A stretch of 49,864 nucleotides of DNA from a virus. Where the stretch lies: positions 1-49,864 of IMG/VR virus record IMGVR_UViG_3300040801_000284, one strand, 5' to 3'. Below are positions 1-7,490 of the stretch, piece by piece. The notes under the pieces are model-generated. The model had not been told where the DNA came from and ran no database searches. It worked only from the letters and a program-made list of their open reading frames with translations. How positions within the stretch are numbered: position 1 is the first letter of the stretch; the number at the start of each line of letters is the position of its first letter. The position numbers were made by a program, and so were the translations under genes.

Positions 1-2
1 CC

Positions 3-110
3 CTTGCCTACTTCTGTTCCCCTGAAGAGTTAGAGGAACTGTCTAACAGAGAGGTCTCATCCGAGTGGATGGAGATTGTTCTTTCCCGGGATGCAGAAAC
101 GTCCCCTTAA
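3..110 (+). CDS. C-terminal fragment of an upstream gene (5' end outside window)
   Basis: The third frame is open from the window edge to a TAA at 108-110 and encodes 35 acidic residues rich in Glu and Ser. The start lies outside the window, so the function cannot be named. It contains the palindrome at 29-47 in frame and overlaps the next gene by about 45 nt. An upstream plus-strand gene would fit the layout, but a chance open frame of this length is possible. Confidence 0.4.
   Translation, partial: LAYFCSPEELEELSNREVSSEWMEIVLSRDAETSP
29..47. promoter_or_regulatory. Dispersed palindrome, 19-bp variant
   Basis: GTTAGA and TCTAAC are separated by 7 bp (the GTTAG-N9-CTAAC spacing). It lies inside the partial gene at the window start, 18 bp before the GTG of the next gene. 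It is one of three copies with this longer spacing. Confidence 0.6.
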
Positions 111-280
111 AAGTTAAGACTCGTCATGCCCCATCTTTAGATAGAATCTTGCCCGAAAAAGGTTACGTGAAAGGGAACGTACAGGTCATATCAAGAAAAG
201 CCAACGCTATGAAACAGGATGCAACCGAAAGAGAGCTAAAGGAATTTGCGAAATGGGTAAACCGGACCTTTCCACACTAA
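65..280 (+). CDS. Small HNH / endonuclease VII-like protein
   Basis: This 71-residue protein resembles the C-terminal half of phage recombination-endonuclease-VII/HNH proteins. It has a Cys pair near the N-terminus (CSFPGC), then a S-L-D-R-I signature followed by G-Y-x-K-G-N-V-Q-V-I and a tail rich in Lys and Asp. The same arrangement (SVDRV, then a Y-T-K-E-N-I-Q-L-V segment) occurs in the HNH gene at 36655-37164, so the two are probably distant paralogues. The start is GTG with GAGAGG about 10 nt upstream. It is short for the family (usually more than 120 residues), so it may be a truncated or minimal version. The end overlaps the next gene by 28 nt. Confidence 0.6.
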   Translation: MDGDCSFPGCRNVPLKVKTRHAPSLDRILPEKGYVKGNVQVISRKANAMKQDATERELKEFAKWVNRTFPH

Positions 281-1107
281 TTGACGACATTTACCAAGTC
301 ATTGCTGGGAATGGGGGTTGGGACCAAACGGTTACCAAGTTCTTTGCCGATGAACTGTCTCGGGTGGCAGAGACTCGGTTTGAGCAAAACCAACCTTCTT
401 TCAACCCACTTCGTCTGTCTGCCATGGGTCAAAACTGTAAGCGAAAGCTTTGGTATAAGGTGAACCAACCTGCTTCTGCGGAGCCGCTTAACGCAGAAGT
501 ATTGGGCACCTTCTTCTATGGTGATGTCATTGAGACCATGGTCCTTGCACTCGCTAAAGCTGCCGGTCATGATGTCCAAGGTGAACAGGACAAACTGACT
601 GTCTGTGGCATCGAAGGGCACAGGGATTGTGTTATCGATGGCGTCACCGTAGATGTAAAATCTGCGTCCAAATATGGATTCCAAAAGTTTGCTGCACATA
701 ATTTGCGGAACGATGATCCTTTTGGTTACATCAGCCAGCTATCGTCCTACGTGTATGCAGCCAAGGATGACCCCTTAGTAACTGACAAAACTCATGGTGC
801 TTTTCTGGTTGTCCAAAAGGACAGGTTCAAGTTGTGCTTAGATAAGTATGACTTTGCTGAGGAAATTGCCAACAAGGAGCGTGAGATAGAGGGTATCAAA
901 AAGTTGGTAGAGTGGCCAGTGCCACCGGACCGTATGCCCACTGTCCCCCAATCCAAGACCAGCCCCAACAAAATGCTTGGGGTGTCTTGTAACTACTGCG
1001 AGTTCAGAAAACATTGTTGGCCAGAGGCCCGCACCTTTATTTACAGCACAGGACCAGTCCATCTGGTGAAAGTCGATAAGGTTCCTAATGTCCCAGAAGC
1101 CAAGTAG
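253..1107 (+). CDS. Cas4-like PD-(D/E)XK exonuclease
   Basis: This 284-residue nuclease is probably involved in phage recombination or DNA-end processing. The PD-(D/E)XK core is visible as an acidic H-R-D segment followed by D-V-K-S-A-S near residue 135, then Q-L-S-S-Y-V-Y-A, the usual QxxxY motif. Four cysteines fit a Cas4/AddB-type iron-sulphur cluster: one in NCKRKLWY near residue 63 and three in CNYCEFRKHC near residue 250. No cas1, cas2 or CRISPR repeat is present, so a stand-alone phage exonuclease role is likelier than CRISPR adaptation. It overlaps the next nuclease gene by 20 nt, suggesting co-translation. Confidence 0.8.
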   Translation: MGKPDLSTLIDDIYQVIAGNGGWDQTVTKFFADELSRVAETRFEQNQPSFNPLRLSAMGQNCKRKLWYKVNQPASAEPLNAEVLGTFFYGDVIETMVLALAKAAGHDVQGEQDKLTVCGIEGHRDCVIDGVTVDVKSASKYGFQKFAAHNLRNDDPFGYISQLSSYVYAAKDDPLVTDKTHGAFLVVQKDRFKLCLDKYDFAEEIANKEREIEGIKKLVEWPVPPDRMPTVPQSKTSPNKMLGVSCNYCEFRKHCWPEARTFIYSTGPVHLVKVDKVPNVPEAK

Positions 1108-1444
1108 AGCCAGACACAGCAAGAACAAAGGCAAGGGCTTCCAGAACGAAGTCAGGGATAAGATTTACCAATACTTCCCGCACTTGCCAGAGGGGGATGT
1201 GAAGAGCACCACAATGGGGGAGCAGGGGGTAGACATTCAACTGTCTCACGCAGCCCAGAAGGTCTTTCCCTATGCTGTCGAGTGTAAGAGGAAGAAAGCT
1301 TTTGCAATTTATGCCATGTATGAACAGGCCGAGGCCAATAAAGCACACCTTGAACCCCTTCTGATTATCAGGGGAGATAGGAAAAAAGCCTTGGTCGTAG
1401 TAGACTTGGACCACTTCTTGGAGTTAGTCAAAAATGGAAAATGA
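1088..1444 (+). CDS. Small resolvase-like PD-(D/E)XK nuclease
   Basis: This 118-residue basic protein has a compact nuclease core: a Lys/Arg-rich N-terminus with a F-Q-N-E-V helix (candidate acidic residue), then G-V-D-I-Q-L and V-E-C-K-R-K. That matches the D-x(n)-E-x-K pattern of phage Holliday-junction-resolvase/VRR-NUC-type enzymes. It follows the Cas4-like exonuclease with overlapping frames, so the pair probably acts in one DNA-processing step. Family assignment within PD-(D/E)XK is uncertain. Confidence 0.7.
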   Translation: MSQKPSRARHSKNKGKGFQNEVRDKIYQYFPHLPEGDVKSTTMGEQGVDIQLSHAAQKVFPYAVECKRKKAFAIYAMYEQAEANKAHLEPLLIIRGDRKKALVVVDLDHFLELVKNGK

Positions 1445-1601
1445 GCAGGTATATGTCGTCCTCTACGGCATGAAGCGGTCGGTCTTTGGGTCGATCTACG
1501 GTGTCTATAAGACGCAGAAGGGGGCCGAGGAAGCAAAAGAAAAGATGGAAAGAAGTTATCCGGAGTTTACCTATTGGTATGAGATTTGGGGGGTGAGCTA
1601 A
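1434..1601 (+). CDS. Small hypothetical protein, 55 aa
   Basis: The frame starts ATG inside the end of the resolvase-like gene (11-nt overlap) and stops at TAA, whose last base is the first base of the next ATG. The product is rich in Tyr and Lys. The tight overlap on both sides supports a real, translationally coupled gene. I recognise no family. Confidence 0.6.
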   Translation: MENEQVYVVLYGMKRSVFGSIYGVYKTQKGAEEAKEKMERSYPEFTYWYEIWGVS

Positions 1602-2056
1602 TGTCTAAGACGGTAATCGATGATATTCGATATGATCCAGACACGGGTTTTATGTGGTGGAAAAAGACTGGCAAGGGTCGTAAAGTTGACACACCGATTG
1701 GTACAGTTGGTTCACAAGGATACCGAAATGTGACCCTCGCTGGCAAGCAGTACAAGGCCCACCATGTTGTTTGGTTTATTCACCACGGGTTTTGGCCAGA
1801 AGAGTTGGACCATATCAACAGAGACAAAGACGACAATCGAATTGAAAATCTCAGACTTGCTGATCGCTCTCTTCAAAACCATAACAGGGCCATGCCCCCG
1901 CCATCTTCTGGAATGGTTGGTGCAAACTGGAACAAGCGAAAGCAAAAGTATAAGTCGGCTATTAGGGTTGGCGGTTTGAACAAACACTTGGGGTATTTTA
2001 ACTGCCCTACCGCAGCCCACCTTGCGTATACGAGGGAGAAACAACATGTCTGCTAA
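1601..2056 (+). CDS. HNH endonuclease with AP2-like C-terminus
   Basis: A 151-residue free-standing homing-type endonuclease. The HNH core is visible as A-H-H-V-V-W near residue 50, D-H-I-N-R-D, then D-N-R-I-E-N-L-R near residues 72-84. The C-terminal part (G-V-x-W-x-K-x-x-x-K-Y-x-A-x-I and G-x-x-K-H-L-G-Y-F) is the AP2/NUMOD-like DNA-binding segment common in phage HNH genes. The ATG at 1601 was chosen over an in-frame ATG at 1586 because it overlaps the preceding stop (TAATG). Such genes are usually mobile and not needed for growth. Confidence 0.85.
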   Translation: MSKTVIDDIRYDPDTGFMWWKKTGKGRKVDTPIGTVGSQGYRNVTLAGKQYKAHHVVWFIHHGFWPEELDHINRDKDDNRIENLRLADRSLQNHNRAMPPPSSGMVGANWNKRKQKYKSAIRVGGLNKHLGYFNCPTAAHLAYTREKQHVC

Positions 2057-2822
2057 AACAGTAGTTGTCTGGAGTTGCGCTCACGCTGATCCTAACTGCT
2101 CTAACGAACGCTTTGACTGGCTTGGTGATCTTATTGAGGATGTCAAGCCCGACTACGTTGTTGACTTGGGTGATGGGGCTGACATGCGCAGCCTTAACTC
2201 CTACGATACTCGCTACCCGCAAGCTATTGTAAGCCAGAGTTATGAACAAGATCTTGAAACATATAATGATGCTCAGTCTCGTCTTTGGGATCGCTACCGC
2301 GTCTCCAAGAAGAAACGACCGTGGCGGATTGGGTTTGAAGGAAACCATGAGCACCGCATCAAGAAGGCTATTGCGCACGATCCGCGTTTGGAGGGCGCTC
2401 GTTACGGAGTCTCCTTCCGACACCTACAAACGGATCACTGGTTTGACGAGTATCACGAGTACACTAATTCCGCCCCCGCGCTCGTTGCTTATGACGATAT
2501 CCTCTACGGTCACTATGTTGGTTCTGGCAATTATGGTAATGCAATGGCAACTAAGCATCATGCTTATAGTCTTGTTGAAAAAACAGCCTGTTCTACAACT
2601 GTTGGTCATAGCCATAAGTTTCATCATTACCGCAAAGCTGACGCACGACCTAACCCGCTTATGGGTCTCGTTGCGGGATGTTTTAAGGGAAAAGACGAGT
2701 CTTGGGCCGGTCAAGCCAACCACGAGTGGACCCAAGGAGTGGCGATCAAATGGGGAGTAGAGAAAGGAGAGTATGACTTGGAGTGGGTTAGCATGAAACG
2801 CTTGCAGAGGATGTACGGATGA
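2046..2822 (+). CDS. Calcineurin-like metallophosphoesterase
   Basis: A 258-residue protein with most of the metallophosphoesterase signatures in order: an N-terminal S-C-A-H-A-D (the usual D-x-H is altered), G-D-G-A-D near residue 48, G-N-H-E-H-R near residue 106, and G-H-S-H near residue 190. It probably hydrolyses phosphoesters (nucleotide or nucleic acid ends); the substrate is not readable. The start at 2046 was chosen because GGGAGAAACAAC precedes it. The stop overlaps the next ATG (ATGA). Confidence 0.8.
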   Translation: MSAKTVVVWSCAHADPNCSNERFDWLGDLIEDVKPDYVVDLGDGADMRSLNSYDTRYPQAIVSQSYEQDLETYNDAQSRLWDRYRVSKKKRPWRIGFEGNHEHRIKKAIAHDPRLEGARYGVSFRHLQTDHWFDEYHEYTNSAPALVAYDDILYGHYVGSGNYGNAMATKHHAYSLVEKTACSTTVGHSHKFHHYRKADARPNPLMGLVAGCFKGKDESWAGQANHEWTQGVAIKWGVEKGEYDLEWVSMKRLQRMYG

Positions 2823-2980
2823 TCTACAACATCAACATTGTGCTTGACATCGACCCAGCATCTTCTATGATCCCTGCTGACGAGAACGAAGAGTATCTGG
2901 TTGACTTGTTCACCGATCTTCTGTATGATCTCTCGGACATACAGGTTCAAACCATCGAAGTAGAAAGGCTTTCAAAATGA
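2819..2980 (+). CDS. Small acidic hypothetical protein, 53 aa
   Basis: ATG overlaps the phosphoesterase stop, and the TGA overlaps the next ATG, so it is translationally coupled on both sides. The product is acidic (many Asp/Glu) with alternating hydrophobics at the N-terminus. No family recognised. Confidence 0.6.
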   Translation: MIYNINIVLDIDPASSMIPADENEEYLVDLFTDLLYDLSDIQVQTIEVERLSK

Positions 2981-3252
2981 CTGAAGAAGAAAAGGTCCGT
3001 ATTACAACGGATACGGCAGACATTATCCGGGTTGTTGAGAAAATCCTCTTTAACCCCGACCACAAATCCAATGAAGATGTGCTCAACGAAACTGTCCTCT
3101 CGTTGTATGGCACCCTCGTTGTTTTTGGTATTGCTGGTTATGATCTTGACCAACTTAAAGAGGTTGTGTCCGAGGCAGTGGATACCTGTGGACCCCTTAT
3201 CACAGACCTTCGTGAACAACTCTCGGCCCATGTTAGACGGAAGGCTAACTAA
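2977..3252 (+). CDS. Hypothetical protein, 91 aa
   Basis: Predicted mainly helical and mildly acidic, with a basic tail (V-R-R-K-A-N). Its last codons lie inside the palindrome at 3232-3249, and its stop overlaps the ATG of mazG. It sits between a phosphoesterase and MazG, so a part in nucleotide handling is possible, but I see no recognised motif. Confidence 0.65.
   Translation: MTEEEKVRITTDTADIIRVVEKILFNPDHKSNEDVLNETVLSLYGTLVVFGIAGYDLDQLKEVVSEAVDTCGPLITDLREQLSAHVRRKAN
3232..3249. promoter_or_regulatory. Palindrome GTTAG-N8-CTAAC on a gene junction
   Basis: An exact 18-bp copy covering the last sense codons of the 91-aa gene, 3 bp before the mazG ATG. As RNA it would put a hairpin directly against the mazG start codon. 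Confidence 0.65.
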
Positions 3253-3632
3253 TGATTACTCGTGATGATATGGTCGCCCTGTCTGGTTGGGAATACTGGA
3301 CAGAGACCCACCAACCAATCCCCCCAGAACTCTACAGCAGCTTTGTGGAGGATATGATTGTCACCCACGGTCAAGAACGTCTCATGGAGAACACCCTTGG
3401 TCTTGTGGGCGAGGCTGGTGAGGTAGCAGAGAAGGTCAAGAAAGCTGTCCGCAGAGATGGGGCACTTGATCACGAGGCTCTTATCAAAGAGCTTGGTGAT
3501 GTCCTCTTCTACACCACTGCATTGGCCAATTATTTGGGGTATGATCTTACCACAGTGATGGAAAGAAATGTGCAAAAGCTCTCCAAGCGTAAAGCGGAGA
3601 ACAAGATTAAAGGAGATGGTGATGACCGATAA
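3252..3632 (+). CDS. mazG: MazG-like nucleotide pyrophosphohydrolase
   Basis: A 126-residue protein with the MazG helical core: G-E-A-G-E-V-A-E-K-V-K-K near residue 54 and E-L-G-D-V-L-F-Y near residue 80. These are the E-x-x-E and E-x-x-D metal-binding motifs. Family members hydrolyse dNTPs or (p)ppGpp-like nucleotides. In phages they are thought to alter host starvation signalling or clean nucleotide pools, which fits the neighbouring ribonucleotide reductase. The N-terminal 40 residues precede the catalytic core and may help multimerise. Confidence 0.85.
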   Translation: MITRDDMVALSGWEYWTETHQPIPPELYSSFVEDMIVTHGQERLMENTLGLVGEAGEVAEKVKKAVRRDGALDHEALIKELGDVLFYTTALANYLGYDLTTVMERNVQKLSKRKAENKIKGDGDDR

Positions 3633-3798
3633 AAATAACCTGTCCGTCAAAGAGTCTACGGTACAAGAGCGTTCTGATGCACTTGTCGCGATGGGCGCAG
3701 AGATCGAAGCTGTACTCAACAAGTATGATCAGGTTTCCGTGCTCGAAAAGCTGGGCCTTTTTGAAACCCTCAAGTGGGTGATGATAAAAGGGGCTTGA
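3622..3798 (+). CDS. Small hypothetical protein, 58 aa
   Basis: Starts at ATG 3622 with AAGGAGATGGTG just upstream and overlaps the end of mazG by 11 nt. The product is helical and contains V-L-E-K-L-G-L-F-E-T-L. No family recognised. The -35 box of the next promoter lies at its stop. Confidence 0.6.
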   Translation: MTDKNNLSVKESTVQERSDALVAMGAEIEAVLNKYDQVSVLEKLGLFETLKWVMIKGA

Positions 3799-3822
3799 CT
3801 TTTCGGCCCCACCGAGTATAAC
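3795..3822 (+). promoter_or_regulatory. Sigma70-type promoter for ribonucleotide reductase
   Basis: TTGACT at 3795-3800, 16-bp spacer, TATAAC at 3817-3822. The start codon at 3848 follows a GGAGGATAAAC ribosome site, leaving a leader of only about 20 nt. Confidence 0.75.
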
Positions 3823-3847
3823 TCTGGGTCTTTGACGGAGGATAAAC

Positions 3848-5530
3848 ATGACTTACAAATCCAATCTTAACCCTATGTTCCGATCTAAATTCTCGGAGGA
3901 TATTTTCAATCACAAGTATAGACACGAGGGGGCCGAAACTTGGCCCTCTCTTGCTAAAACTCTTGTCGATGATGTGTGTGGCGTGAGCCTCACTAAAGAA
4001 GATCGTGATCAGTTGATCAAGTATATCACCGATATGAAATTCATCCCCGGTGGCCGTTACCTGTATTATGCTGGTCGCCCCAATAAGTTTTTTAACAACT
4101 GTTATCTTCTTAAGGCAGAAGAAGATACTCGGGAAGATTGGGCTGATCTGTCTTGGAAAGCTGAAAGTTGTTTGATGACTGGCGGCGGAATTGGTGTGGA
4201 CTATTCTGTGTACCGTGGAGAAGGCGCACCTATTCAACGCACTGGCGGGCAAGCCTCTGGCCCCATTCCCAAGATGAACATGATCAATGAGATTGGTCGT
4301 CGCGTCATGCAAGGTGGCTCCCGACGATCTGCCATTTATGCTTCTCTTAACTGGCGTCATGCTGATATTAGCAAGTTTCTCTCTGCCAAAGATTGGAACA
4401 AAATGCCTGTCGGTAAGACAGGAAAGACCCTGTGGGACATTAAACAGGAAGACTTTAACTTCCCTGCCCCACTAGACATGACCAACATTTCTGTGAATTA
4501 CGATACTGCTTGGCTGCTTAACTATTACAAAACCGGTAATCCGGGCAAGGTTTTTGTTGAAAATGTTCGGCAAGCACTTCGTACTGCCGAGCCGGGCTTT
4601 TCTTTCAACTTCTTTGACAAGGAGAAAGAAACTCTTCGAAATGCTTGCACGGAGGTTACTTCGGAAGACGACAGCGATGTGTGTAACCTTGGTTCCCTTA
4701 ACTTTGGCCGGATCAAGGATATCTACGAACTGAATGATGTGGTCCGTCTTGGCACGATGTTCCTACTCTGTGGCACCATGAAGGCTGACCTTCCCTATGA
4801 AAAGGTGCATGAGGTTCGTAGAAAGAACCGCCGTCTTGGTCTTGGTATCATGGGTATGCACGAGTGGCTAATTAAACGTGGATACAAATACCAAGTTGTT
4901 CCAGAGTTGCACCAGTGGTTGAGTGTTTATAAAGGTGTTAGCGACGACACCTCAAAGAAATTTGCGGATCGACTGTCTATCTCTCGTCCAGTCGCTAATC
5001 GGGCTATCGCCCCTACCGGAACTATTGGCATTCTTGCGGGCACTTCCACCGGGATTGAACCTATTTTTGCTGTTGCGTACAAGCGCCGATATCTGAAAGG
5101 TGGTCACAGGTGGCATTACCAGTATGTTGTGGATAGTGCGGCCCAAGAGTTGATTGACGAGTACGGTGTTGATCCCGAAAAAGTAGAGAGCGCACTGGAC
5201 CTTGCAGGAGATTATGAGCGTAGAATTGCCTTCCAAGCGGATGTTCAAGACTACGTGGATATGAGCATTTCGTCCACGATTAATCTCCCGGCTTGGGGGT
5301 CAAAGTTGAACAACGAAGACACTGTTGAACAGTTCTCAAACACTTTGGCAATGTATGCGCCCCGTCTTCGTGGCTTCACCTGTTACCCGGACGGGTCCCG
5401 TGGGGGACAGCCCCTTACCTCCGTACCTTACTCCGAAGCTGTCGAAAAGCTTGGTGAAGAATTTGAAGAGCATGTGGAAGCTCACGATATTTGTGACATC
5501 TCCGGTTCCGGTGGGAGTTGTGGAATCTAA
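3848..5530 (+). CDS. Class II (adenosylcobalamin-dependent) ribonucleotide reductase
   Basis: A 560-residue large subunit that makes deoxyribonucleotides for phage DNA synthesis. The active-site region N-A-C-T-E at 265-269 holds the thiyl-radical Cys267 with Asn265 and Glu269. Cys85 (FNNC) and Cys279 (CNLGSLN) form the expected redox pair. The glycine-rich G-G-G-I-G-V-D and P-T-G-T-I-G segments are present. The C-terminus ends in S-G-S-G-G-S-C-G-I, the shortened form of the swinging Cys tail. There is no N-terminal ATP cone and no nrdB-like gene nearby, which together with the length points to a class II enzyme using B12. Confidence 0.85.
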   Translation: MTYKSNLNPMFRSKFSEDIFNHKYRHEGAETWPSLAKTLVDDVCGVSLTKEDRDQLIKYITDMKFIPGGRYLYYAGRPNKFFNNCYLLKAEEDTREDWADLSWKAESCLMTGGGIGVDYSVYRGEGAPIQRTGGQASGPIPKMNMINEIGRRVMQGGSRRSAIYASLNWRHADISKFLSAKDWNKMPVGKTGKTLWDIKQEDFNFPAPLDMTNISVNYDTAWLLNYYKTGNPGKVFVENVRQALRTAEPGFSFNFFDKEKETLRNACTEVTSEDDSDVCNLGSLNFGRIKDIYELNDVVRLGTMFLLCGTMKADLPYEKVHEVRRKNRRLGLGIMGMHEWLIKRGYKYQVVPELHQWLSVYKGVSDDTSKKFADRLSISRPVANRAIAPTGTIGILAGTSTGIEPIFAVAYKRRYLKGGHRWHYQYVVDSAAQELIDEYGVDPEKVESALDLAGDYERRIAFQADVQDYVDMSISSTINLPAWGSKLNNEDTVEQFSNTLAMYAPRLRGFTCYPDGSRGGQPLTSVPYSEAVEKLGEEFEEHVEAHDICDISGSGGSCGI

Positions 5531-5564
5531 TAGTAATTATCTTGGACTTGACTACATAAAGTAC

Positions 5565-5592
5565 TTGACAATTCCGAAAGAGTGTGTATAAT
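5565..5592 (+). promoter_or_regulatory. Consensus sigma70 promoter upstream of phoH leader RNA
   Basis: TTGACA at 5565-5570, 16-bp spacer, TATAAT at 5587-5592: both boxes match consensus exactly. Transcription would begin near 5599, giving a leader of about 165-200 nt before the PhoH start. Confidence 0.85.
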
Positions 5593-5598
5593 TAGCCC

Positions 5599-5798
5599 AT
5601 CTTTGTTTTGTTGAAATCGTTCGGGGGTGGAAGCGAAAGAACGCAAGACCCTAGCTGCTAAGGGAGATCAACCATCCTGCGTAATACCTCGTCCCACATG
5701 GGGAGATTACTGGCGCAACCAGTTGAAAGAGTAACCGCAGGAGTGGGCCAAAGTTTTACTTAGTGCCCCTTAAATCTGTAGCAGTACCCCCAGCTAAC
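5599..5798 (+). ncRNA. Structured leader RNA upstream of phoH (candidate cis-regulatory element)
   Basis: No convincing gene occupies this stretch. It can fold into a junction closed by a long stem: 5672-5681 with 5736-5746, including a perfect 7-bp block, TCCTGCG at 5675-5681 with CGCAGGA at 5736-5742. Two hairpins lie inside: TCCC/GGGA at 5692-5704, flanked by TAAT/ATTA; and ACTGG-CGCAA-CCAGT at 5709-5723. Upstream, CGTTC 5618-5622 pairs GAACG 5639-5643. GGGGGT at 5623-5628 matches ACCCCC at 5786-5791, just before an ATG. The AGGAG at 5739-5743 is inside the closing stem. No known riboswitch class was recognised. Confidence 0.55.
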
Positions 5799-6554
5799 AT
5801 GGAATTTGAAATGCAAGAAAACGGTAAGCGGACCAAGCGAGTAAGCAAGTACAAGAAGGCAGAGGAAGAGGGCGCGTCCAAGGTAGTCAACATTGAGCCA
5901 CTGAATGAAAACCAGCGCAGGTACCTCAAGGCACTCCAGAGCCATGCTCAAGTGATTGTCACGGGTCACAGTGGTACGGGAAAGACATACATTGCTGCCA
6001 CCATGGCGGCTAACATGTATGCTCAGAAGGACATTGATAAGATCGTTATCACTCGTCCCAATGTCTCGGTTGGCAGAGAACTTGGTTACTTCCCCGGCAC
6101 TCTTGAGGAGAAGTTTGCTCCTTGGGCCGCTCCCGTTATAGATGTTCTGACCGAGCATCTTGGTAAGGGCGTTGTGGAATCGGCTATCAAGAACCGCAAT
6201 ATTGAGATGGCACCGCTGTCTACAATGCGGGGACGGTCGTTCCATGACGCCTTTATTATACTAGACGAAGCATCTAACACTACACCGGCCGAAATTAAAA
6301 TGTTTCTTACGAGGATTGGAGATAATTGCAAGGTAGTTATCAATGGGGATATTCGGCAATCTGATATCTCTGTTGAGTCCGGACTTTCGGTGGCCGTTAA
6401 GCTCGCAAAAAAAGCCGGTATCGATGTCCCCATCATCGAGTTTGGTATTGATGACATTGTACGTTCTGACCTTTGCCGAGACTGGATCATTGCCTTTGAA
6501 GACGGCTTCAAGGGACAGGGAATGGAAGATATCATAAAGGGGTTGGCAGTATGA
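5763..6554 (+). CDS. phoH: PhoH-like P-loop NTPase
   Basis: A 263-residue protein with the PhoH core: Walker A G-H-S-G-T-G-K-T at 68-75 and Walker B A-F-I-I-L-D-E-A-S-N, then R-I-G-x-x-x-K-V-V-I-N-G-D sensor region. PhoH proteins are ATPases linked to RNA metabolism and are very common in phages. The start is uncertain. GTG at 5763 has no close ribosome site, the nearest AGGAG being about 19 nt away and buried in the leader structure. The in-frame ATG at 5799 also lacks one. The first 35 residues are polar and poorly conserved-looking. The stop overlaps the next gene by 4 nt. Confidence 0.85.
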   Translation: MPLKSVAVPPANMEFEMQENGKRTKRVSKYKKAEEEGASKVVNIEPLNENQRRYLKALQSHAQVIVTGHSGTGKTYIAATMAANMYAQKDIDKIVITRPNVSVGRELGYFPGTLEEKFAPWAAPVIDVLTEHLGKGVVESAIKNRNIEMAPLSTMRGRSFHDAFIILDEASNTTPAEIKMFLTRIGDNCKVVINGDIRQSDISVESGLSVAVKLAKKAGIDVPIIEFGIDDIVRSDLCRDWIIAFEDGFKGQGMEDIIKGLAV

Positions 6555-6913
6555 AGGATGCCAGAGAAGAGATGCGTCGGCAACTCGCGGAGCTTGCTCA
6601 GCTTGACAAGGACTTGGTAAAGTCTAACGGTGGTCCTAGCAGTTATTATGACTTCCCCAAGAACATGCTCACCCTTAACGACCTGCTCGAATTCAAGGGA
6701 GACAAACATTGGCTTGGAGATTCTTTTCATCTCGCAAACGTAGTCAAGGCAGCTTGGAGGTGGGGAACAAAGAACGGAACGACAAAGGAATACGACGCCC
6801 GGAAGATCATTTACTCTGGTGCCCGTCTCCTGATGAAGTATGCCGGTGTTTCCCAAGTGAGGAAGACCCTTCAAGAAATGCTGGACGACCCACAATTTCA
6901 AGAAAGGGATTGA
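6551..6913 (+). CDS. DUF3310-like hypothetical protein, 120 aa
   Basis: The centre (Y-D-F-P, T-L-N-D-L-L-E, then a long helix with K-A-A-W-R-W-G and Y-D-A-R-K-I-I-Y) has the spacing of phage DUF3310/SaV-like proteins, whose function is unsettled (a nucleotide-kinase role has been suggested). The ATG overlaps the phoH stop, indicating translational coupling. Family assignment is tentative. Confidence 0.65.
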   Translation: MKDAREEMRRQLAELAQLDKDLVKSNGGPSSYYDFPKNMLTLNDLLEFKGDKHWLGDSFHLANVVKAAWRWGTKNGTTKEYDARKIIYSGARLLMKYAGVSQVRKTLQEMLDDPQFQERD

Positions 6914-6914
6914 T

Positions 6915-7115
6915 ATGGTTACTCTTACGTTCTTAGTGTGTATTGCAGGTGGGACTTGCTTTGGTGTAGCAGAGAAGGCGGTCTTCCCGGATCAAGAGAC
7001 GTGCGAGCAAGTGGCTCAAGATGCCCTGCTCCGGTGGAGGGAAGAGACTATTCGTGGGGAAAGGCCCCCTCATACCGCTATTCACTATTGCCTTAACTGG
7101 GGAGAAGCTACGTGA
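6915..7115 (+). CDS. Small secreted or membrane-anchored hypothetical protein, 66 aa
   Basis: Starts 1 nt after the previous stop. Residues 1-18 form a hydrophobic stretch resembling a signal peptide, followed by a charged segment with two more cysteines (C-E-Q-V near 31 and Y-C-L-N near 59) that could form a disulphide in the periplasm. No family recognised. Confidence 0.6.
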   Translation: MVTLTFLVCIAGGTCFGVAEKAVFPDQETCEQVAQDALLRWREETIRGERPPHTAIHYCLNWGEAT

Positions 7116-7285
7116 AGTCTTACGACGAGGGTTATGGAGCTTTTATCAAAGGTAACCTTGACAATCCTTACGACAGTGACAGTTATGATTATCGTGAGTG
7201 GGAACGCGGTTTTAACACCGCATACTTCAAAAATTTGGAATGGGTTAATGGCAGGAAGACCAAGAAAAAAGCCCCTTCCACTTGA
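7112..7285 (+). CDS. RMF-like (ribosome modulation factor-like) protein, 57 aa
   Basis: The GTG start overlaps the previous stop by 4 nt. The protein has the spacing typical of RMF-like proteins: an E-G-Y-x-A-F segment, G-N-L-D-N-P-Y near residue 15-21, then W-E-R-G-F-N-T-A-Y near 31-39, and a basic tail. Bacterial RMF dimerises and silences ribosomes. A phage copy might act on host translation or merely share the fold. The assignment rests on motif spacing only. Confidence 0.6.
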   Translation: MKSYDEGYGAFIKGNLDNPYDSDSYDYREWERGFNTAYFKNLEWVNGRKTKKKAPST

Positions 7286-7469
7286 GGAAGAGGCCAAAAA
7301 GTTTCAGGAGAATAAGAATAAGCTTTCTCCTCCGAAACCTATGACTGCTCGACGTTACCTCGCAGGGTGTGCCCTAGCGGGGTTGCTCTCTCGTTCGCAC
7401 AGTTACAGGCTGGCAGAGTTGAAACAGGAAGCGTATCGTATAGCCGACTACATGCTAGACGACGACTGA
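7248..7469 (+). CDS. Hypothetical basic protein, 73 aa
   Basis: The ATG at 7248 (M-A-G-R-P-R-K-K) was preferred to an upstream in-frame ATG because that would overlap the RMF-like gene deeply. The N-terminus is proline/lysine-rich; the C-terminal half is helical (A-R-R-Y-L-A-G-C-A-L-A-G-L-L) and acidic at the end. It is the last gene of the plus operon, directly before the terminator. Confidence 0.6.
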   Translation: MAGRPRKKPLPLEEEAKKFQENKNKLSPPKPMTARRYLAGCALAGLLSRSHSYRLAELKQEAYRIADYMLDDD

Positions 7470-7490
7470 GGCCCTTCGGGGCCTTTTCTT
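7469..7490 (+). terminator. Intrinsic terminator at convergent operon ends
   Basis: AGGCCC, a TTCG tetraloop, GGGCCT, then TTTCTTTT. It ends the plus-strand operon. The minus strand has no T-run after the hairpin, so it should not stop the late operon, whose last gene ends at 7491. Confidence 0.9.

Noticed and set aside
5599-5798. Cobalamin riboswitch next to the class II reductase
   Set aside because: The expected B12-box and core sequence are not visible and the element follows, rather than precedes, the reductase gene.
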